From: Streptomyces sp. PH10-H1
GTDB lineage: Bacteria; Actinomycetota; Actinomycetes; Streptomycetales; Streptomycetaceae
Assembly: GCF_030063355.1 (NCBI RefSeq)
Contig: NZ_JASISZ010000059.1
Span: 17,188-51,952 of the forward strand
Reading direction: 5' to 3'
Length of the DNA: 34,765 bases
A program made the position numbers and the translations under genes. The stretch's first letter is position 1. Each line of letters starts with the position of its first letter. The notes beneath the pieces were generated by a model. It ran no database searches and had not been told where the DNA came from. It saw only the letters and a program-made list of their open reading frames with translations. Positions 31,127 to 34,765 of the stretch are shown piece by piece.

Positions 31127-31155
31127 AGTCCACCACGTGCCGCGAACCCCGTCAA
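31127..31155 (-). promoter_or_regulatory. Candidate promoter of the cobalamin operon
   Basis: On the minus strand, TTGACG (31155-31150) and TGGACT (31132-31127) are separated by 17 bases. Transcription would begin about where the riboswitch's conserved 5' end starts. The -35 is good; the -10 is imperfect. A GTCAAC/GTTGAC inverted repeat (31151-31167) overlaps the -35. The rest of the gap, to 31264, holds a small inverted repeat GATGTG/CACATC (31179-31198), possibly the end of the phosphate-transport transcript unit or of no importance. Confidence 0.4.
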
Positions 31156-31264
31156 CTCACCGTTGACCTGCGGCGGGAGATGTGCGAAGGCCCACATCCG
31201 CGGGGTCGCGGGTGCGGGCCTCCACCGTGGTGCGGCTGTGACTGCGGCTGCGGCTGTGCGGTCG

Positions 31265-31486
31265 TCAGGCGACGATCAGGAAGATGCCGTACGCGACGGC
31301 CGCCGCGCAGAGCGCGAAGCACGCGTAGGCGCCGGTCCTGGCCAGTACGGCCGAACCGCCCTGGGCGGCGCCGGATTCCCGCTTGGCGAGGCTGACGATG
31401 CCGAGGGTGAAGACGCCCACCAGCCCGATGGTCACCGCGAGGGTGACGCCGAGGACGGTGCCGAGGGCCTGCCAGTCGATCTGCAT
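31265..31486 (-). CDS. Small integral membrane protein (SCO1846-like)
   Basis: The ATG at 31486 with AAGGA 9 bases upstream gives a 73-residue protein with two transmembrane helices: TVLGVTLAVTIGLVGVFTLG at about residues 9-30 and ARTGAYACFALCAAAVAYGI at about 49-68. A short basic/polar loop (SLAKRESGAAQGGS) lies between them. The open frame extends to 31660, but the extension is Pro/Arg-rich antisense of the transporter tail. It follows the Pit-type transporter on the same strand after 46 bases and is likely co-transcribed. The same pair occurs, from memory, as SCO1845-SCO1846 in S. coelicolor. Function is unknown; an accessory role in phosphate uptake is a guess. Confidence 0.85.
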   Translation of the reverse strand: MQIDWQALGTVLGVTLAVTIGLVGVFTLGIVSLAKRESGAAQGGSAVLARTGAYACFALCAAAVAYGIFLIVA

Positions 31487-31532
31487 GGTGCTGATTCCTT
31501 CCGGGCCGTGGTCGGGCCGTGGTCGGGCCGGG

Positions 31533-32777
31533 TCAGGCCGTGGCCGGTGCGGCGTCGGCGGTGGAGCCGACGGCCGACGGGGCCGGAATGGTCGCGGCGA
31601 GCGGGGCGACGGGACCGGCGGGCGGCGGGGTGACGGCCGCGATGGCGGCGGTGACCGCACCCTGCGGCTCGGCGGGGAGCTCGTTGACGTTGCTGTGGTC
31701 GATCGGCTTGCGGCGCGCGGCGAGCCAGATCGCGGTGCAGGCCGCGAGCGCCAGGACGGCGACCGCGGTGATGCCCCACGTGCCCCGGTCGGCCAGCAGC
31801 GCGGCGCCCGCGGCGACCAGGCCGGCGGCGGGCAGCGTCAGACCCCAGGCGGCGACCATGCGGCCCGCGGTGCTCCAGCGGACCACCGAGCCCTTGCGGC
31901 CGACGCCCGAACCCATCACGGAGCCGGAGCAGACCTGGGTGGTGGACAGCGCGAAACCGAGGTGCGACGAGGCCAGGATGGTGGCCGCGGCGCCGGTCTG
32001 GGCGGCGAAGCCCTGCGGCGCCTCGATGTCGGTGAGGCCCTTGCCCATGGTGCGGATGATCCGCCAGCCGCCGAGGTACGTGCCGAGCGCGATCGCCGTG
32101 CCGGCCGCGACGATGACCCACATCGGGGGGTCGGCGTGCGGGGCGACGACCCCGCCGGTGATCAGCGCGAGGGTGATGACGCCCATCGTCTTCTGCGCGT
32201 CGTTGGTGCCGTGCGCGAGCGAGACCAGGCCGGCCGAGGCGATCTGCCCGGCCCGGTAGCCCTTCGCGGTCGCCTTCGGATCGCTGTTACGGCCGATCCG
32301 GTAGGTGAGCTTGGTGGCGAGCATGGCGGCCAGGCCCGCGACGAGCGGGGCGGCGAGTGCCGGGATCAGGACCTTCATGACGACCTTGTCGCCGTTGACG
32401 CCATGGGCGCCGACGGAGACCAGGGTCGCGCCGATGAGACCGCCGAACAGGGCGTGCGAAGAGCTGGAGGGAAGCCCGGCCAGCCAGGTCAGCATGTTCC
32501 AGACGATGGCGCCGACCAGCCCCGCGAAGATGACTTCGGGTCTGATGCCCGCGCTTTCGTCGATGATGCCGCCGGAGATGGTCTTGGCGACTTCCACGGA
32601 CAGGAAGGCGCCGACGAGGTTCAGCACGGCGGACATGGCCACCGCCGTCTTGGGCTTGAGCGCGCCGGTGGAGATGGTGGTGGCCATCGCGTTGGCGGTG
32701 TCGTGGAAACCGTTCGTGAAATCAAACACGAGAGCGGTCACGATCACGATTCCGATCAGGAGCGTGATGTTTTCCAT
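31533..32777 (-). CDS. Low-affinity inorganic phosphate transporter, Pit family (PitH2-like)
   Basis: This 414-residue membrane protein couples phosphate entry, usually as a metal-phosphate complex, to the proton gradient. Both Pit repeats show their signatures: DFTNGFHDTANAMATTISTG at about residues 19-38, and LVSLAHGTNDAQKTMGVITL in the second half. SSSSHALFGGLIGATL and TQVCSGSVMGSGVGRK are further family marks. About ten hydrophobic helices are visible. The last 50 residues are an Ala/Pro-rich cytoplasmic tail of no clear function. The ATG at 32777 lies about 50 bases downstream of a PHO-box-like repeat, so PhoP control is likely. A small membrane protein follows on the same strand. Confidence 0.95.
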   Translation of the reverse strand: MENITLLIGIVIVTALVFDFTNGFHDTANAMATTISTGALKPKTAVAMSAVLNLVGAFLSVEVAKTISGGIIDESAGIRPEVIFAGLVGAIVWNMLTWLAGLPSSSSHALFGGLIGATLVSVGAHGVNGDKVVMKVLIPALAAPLVAGLAAMLATKLTYRIGRNSDPKATAKGYRAGQIASAGLVSLAHGTNDAQKTMGVITLALITGGVVAPHADPPMWVIVAAGTAIALGTYLGGWRIIRTMGKGLTDIEAPQGFAAQTGAAATILASSHLGFALSTTQVCSGSVMGSGVGRKGSVVRWSTAGRMVAAWGLTLPAAGLVAAGAALLADRGTWGITAVAVLALAACTAIWLAARRKPIDHSNVNELPAEPQGAVTAAIAAVTPPPAGPVAPLAATIPAPSAVGSTADAAPATA

Positions 32778-32828
32778 TTACCCAGGCAATCGTCTAATCG
32801 GACAGTGGCGGTGGCGACCGTACGGATC

Positions 32829-32850
32829 CTTGATGAACGGAAGGTTAACT
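32829..32850 (-). promoter_or_regulatory. PHO-box-like direct repeat upstream of the phosphate transporter
   Basis: On the minus strand, two adjacent 11-base units AGTTAACCTTC (32850-32840) and CGTTCATCAAG (32839-32829) fit the Streptomyces PhoP direct-repeat pattern with a GTTMAYC-type core. The site is 51 bases before the transporter start. In S. coelicolor the corresponding pitH2 is, from memory, phosphate-regulated through PhoR-PhoP. Confidence 0.7.
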
Positions 32851-32868
32851 GACGGCGGCCGCATGGTG

Positions 32869-32886
32869 CCGGTGCCCGCGCACCGG
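32869..32886 (-). terminator. Hairpin after the FAD oxidoreductase gene
   Basis: A perfect 7-base stem CCGGTGC/GCACCGG with a 4-base loop lies about 35 bases beyond the oxidoreductase stop and upstream of the PHO box. No T-run follows. It probably separates the two transcripts. Confidence 0.45.
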
Positions 32887-32921
32887 TTTCTTCCGGCCAA
32901 CGCGACTGCTGGGAGGGCGTT

Positions 32922-34313
32922 TCAGTGCCGCCCGGAGATCCGGTCCGCGAGCCGCGCGACCCGGTCCGTCGCCGCGGTGCGTCCGGCCAGCTCACGGCGG
33001 TCGGCGCCGCGGTAGGCCGCGTACATTCCGTGCACCCCGAGCCAGCGGAGGGGCTCCGGTTCCCAGCGCCGCACCCGGTGTCCGACCCACGGCAGCGCGG
33101 TCAGTTCGGTGCCGTGGCCCTGGCCCGAGTCCAGCTGGACCAGATCGCGCAGCGTCCGCGCGGCCAGGTTCGCCGTCGCGACACCACTGCCGACGTAGCC
33201 GCCGGCCCACCCCAGCCCGGTGGCCCGGTCCAGCTGCACGCTCGCGCACCAGTCGCGGGGCACGCCCAGCACTCCCGACCAGGCGTGCTCGATCGCCACC
33301 CCGGCGGTGGCGGGGAAGAAGCGGACGAGGATCTCGCGCAGCGCCTCGATGGTGGCCGGCTGCGTACGCCCGTCGTTGTCCGTCCGCGAGCCGAAGCGGT
33401 ACGGCACTCCGCGCCCGCCCAGCGCGATCCGGTCGTCGGCGGTGCGCTGCGCGTACATGTAGGCGTGCGCCATGTCGCCGAGCGCCTCCCGCCCCTGCCA
33501 TCCGATGGTGTCCCAGACCTGCCGGGGCAACGGCTCGGTCACGATCATCGACGAGTTCATCGGCAGCCAGACCCGCTTCTGCCCCTTCACCGAAGCCGTG
33601 AAGCCCTCGGTACAGCGCAGCACATACGGGGCACGCACCGTTCCGTACGGCGTGACCGCGTGTTTCGGCTTGATCTCGGTCACCGCGGTCGACTCGTGGA
33701 TCACCACGCCCAGCGCCTCGACGGCCCTCGCCAGCCCCTGCAGCAGCTTCACCGGATGGATCCGGGCGCCGTGCGGCGTCCAGGTGCCGCCGGCCGTCCC
33801 CGCCACCCGTACCCGTTCCGCCGACTCGCGGGCGCCCAGCAGCAGCCGGTCCTTCTCACCGAAGGCCGTCTCCGCCTCGTGGAACGCCTTCAGCCGGGCG
33901 AGCTGCGCGGGGGAGTGCGCCACCTCCAGCACCCCGCCCTTGTGGATGTCGGCGTCGATGCCCTCCTCGGCGGCGACCCGCACCACCTCGTCCACCGTCT
34001 CGTTCATCGCGTGCTGGAGCGCGACGGCGGCGTCCCGGCCGTGCAGCTTCGCGTAGCGGTCGCGGCCCGCGATGCCGTTGTACAGCCAGCCGCCGTTGCG
34101 GCCGGAGGCCCCGTAGCCGCAGAACTTCTGCTCCAGCACCGTGATCCGCAGGAACGGCACGGCCTTCTTCAGGTAGTAGGCGGTCCACAGGCCCGTGTAA
34201 CCGCCGCCGACGATGCAGACGTCGGCGGTCGTGTCGCCCGGCAGCGGCTCACGCGGTACGGGAACGCCGGTCTGCGCGTACCAGAAGGAGATGCCGCCGT
34301 TGACGGTGGTCAT
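32922..34313 (-). CDS. FAD-dependent oxidoreductase (DAO/glycine oxidase family)
   Basis: This 463-residue protein of the D-amino-acid-oxidase-like flavoprotein family probably oxidises an amine or amino acid. The FAD-binding Rossmann motif is VCIVGGGYTGLWTAYYLKK at about residues 32-50. EQKFCGYGASGRNGGWLYNG is the typical second flavin-contact segment. The substrate domain includes GARIHPVKLLQGLARAVEAL, and the C-terminal flavin segment is GWAGGYVGSGVATANLAART. The start is the ATG at 34313 with AGGGG upstream; the N-terminus (NGGISFWYAQTGVP) is typical of a Streptomyces subgroup. It diverges from a class II aldolase gene across a 106-base gap with short direct repeats. The substrate cannot be named; gamma-glutamylputrescine oxidase-like activity is one possibility. 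Confidence 0.9.
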   Translation of the reverse strand: MTTVNGGISFWYAQTGVPVPREPLPGDTTADVCIVGGGYTGLWTAYYLKKAVPFLRITVLEQKFCGYGASGRNGGWLYNGIAGRDRYAKLHGRDAAVALQHAMNETVDEVVRVAAEEGIDADIHKGGVLEVAHSPAQLARLKAFHEAETAFGEKDRLLLGARESAERVRVAGTAGGTWTPHGARIHPVKLLQGLARAVEALGVVIHESTAVTEIKPKHAVTPYGTVRAPYVLRCTEGFTASVKGQKRVWLPMNSSMIVTEPLPRQVWDTIGWQGREALGDMAHAYMYAQRTADDRIALGGRGVPYRFGSRTDNDGRTQPATIEALREILVRFFPATAGVAIEHAWSGVLGVPRDWCASVQLDRATGLGWAGGYVGSGVATANLAARTLRDLVQLDSGQGHGTELTALPWVGHRVRRWEPEPLRWLGVHGMYAAYRGADRRELAGRTAATDRVARLADRISGRH

Positions 34314-34329
34314 AATGCCCCTGCAATCC

Positions 34330-34369
34330 GTGTGCGGCCATGGTGTGCGGCCATTGGTGTGCGGGACGG
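34330..34369. repeat. Three short direct repeats in the oxidoreductase/aldolase gap
   Basis: GTGTGCGGCCATG (34330-34342), GTGTGCGGCCATTG (34343-34356) and GTGTGCGGGACGG (34357-34369) lie head to tail in the divergent promoter region. They could be slippage products or repeated protein-binding sites; nothing in the sequence decides between these. Confidence 0.8.
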
Positions 34370-34419
34370 TACTGCGCCCCGCGAGCGCGCGGCAACGGCC
34401 AACCTGTAAGGATCGTCCG

Positions 34420-34765
34420 ATGCGCGATGCCATGGAGAAAGCCTGGTCGGACCTGGTCGCCACGGCCCGGCGCAGCGTCGCGGACGGCCTGGTGGTCGGT
34501 ACGTCCGGCAATGTATCGGTCCGGGTGGGGGACCTGGTGCTGGTGACCCCGACCGGCGTCCCCTACGACCGGCTGGGACCGGTCGACGCCGTCGCGGTCG
34601 GTCTCGACGGCGTACAGGTCGCCGGACGGCTGCGCCCCACCAGCGAACTGCCCCTGCACCTGGCCGTCTACCGCGGCACCGGGGCGCGGGCCGTCGTGCA
34701 CACCCACGCCGTGCACGCCACGGCCGTTTCCACCCTGGTGGACGAACTGCCGGCCGTCCACTACA
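34420..34765 (+). CDS. Class II aldolase/adducin family protein, N-terminal part (3' end outside window)
   Basis: The frame starts at the ATG 34420 with AAGGA 7 bases upstream and runs open to the right edge, giving 115 residues. It matches zinc-dependent class II aldolases such as L-fuculose-phosphate aldolase: the phosphate-binding loop GLVVGTSGNVSVR, VLVTPTGVPYDRL, the acidic residue in TSELPLHLAVYR, and the zinc ligands in VVHTHAVHATAVST. The third zinc histidine and the C-terminus are beyond the window. It diverges from the FAD oxidoreductase. The substrate is unknown, probably a sugar phosphate or a methylthioribulose-like compound. Confidence 0.9.
   Translation, partial: MRDAMEKAWSDLVATARRSVADGLVVGTSGNVSVRVGDLVLVTPTGVPYDRLGPVDAVAVGLDGVQVAGRLRPTSELPLHLAVYRGTGARAVVHTHAVHATAVSTLVDELPAVHY

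Noticed and set aside
31131..31264. Possible extra small gene between the riboswitch and the small membrane protein
   Set aside because: No frame with a ribosome site and typical codon use; only short inverted and direct repeats are seen.

Overview
The window is chromosomal DNA from a Streptomyces or a very close actinomycete. The DNA is very G+C-rich with strong third-position bias, so long open frames occur on the non-coding strand of almost every gene. GTG starts are common, and the gene content (ectABCD, an LAETG sortase-substrate protein, a large riboswitch-led cobalamin operon, a Pit phosphate transporter) and its order match, from memory, the S. coelicolor SCO1845-SCO1870 neighbourhood. 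I see no rRNA, tRNA, CRISPR array or intact transposon.

Left part (1-5609): the end of an unrecognised conserved protein (+); a decayed Rhs-type polymorphic toxin with a type VII-like leader (-); an IclR regulator (-) divergent from an alpha-ketoglutarate semialdehyde dehydrogenase (+) across a perfect inverted-repeat operator; then a scar where the 5' end of a DUF1349-like gene runs into an internal piece of an MFS transporter gene.

Ectoine block (5610-9485): ectA-ectB-ectC-ectD, transcribed leftward, makes ectoine from aspartate semialdehyde and hydroxylates it to 5-hydroxyectoine. It is bracketed by gene relics: the MFS fragment at the ectD stop, and the C-terminal end of a PLP aminotransferase gene upstream of ectA.

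Middle (9509-15108, + strand): an amidohydrolase, a secreted wall-anchored LAETG protein, and a 946-residue membrane Ser/Thr kinase whose extracellular half is an ABC-type (SBP_bac_5) solute-binding protein.

Cobalamin operon (15146-31155, - strand): a promoter candidate, a cobalamin riboswitch and a possible 22-codon leader ORF precede cbiB-cobQ-cobN-chlID-cobO-cobB-cobI-cobM-cbiGH-cbiX-cobC. The first eight genes are joined by stop/start overlaps. The set covers ring methylation, ring contraction, cobalt insertion (both CbiX and CobN/ChlID types), amidation, adenosylation and aminopropanol attachment. It lacks obvious cobL/cbiET, cobH/cbiC, cobK/cbiJ and cbiD genes, which must lie elsewhere if the pathway is complete.

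Right part (31265-end): a small membrane protein and a Pit-type phosphate transporter under a PHO-box-like site, an FAD-dependent oxidoreductase, and the start of a divergent class II aldolase.

The most notable points are the kinase/solute-binding fusion, an apparent intergenic palindromic repeat inserted in frame in cobB, a 27-bp triplication across the cobQ/cobN stop-start overlap, the leader ORF between riboswitch and cbiB, and four gene relics within 9.5 kb that suggest repeated deletion.
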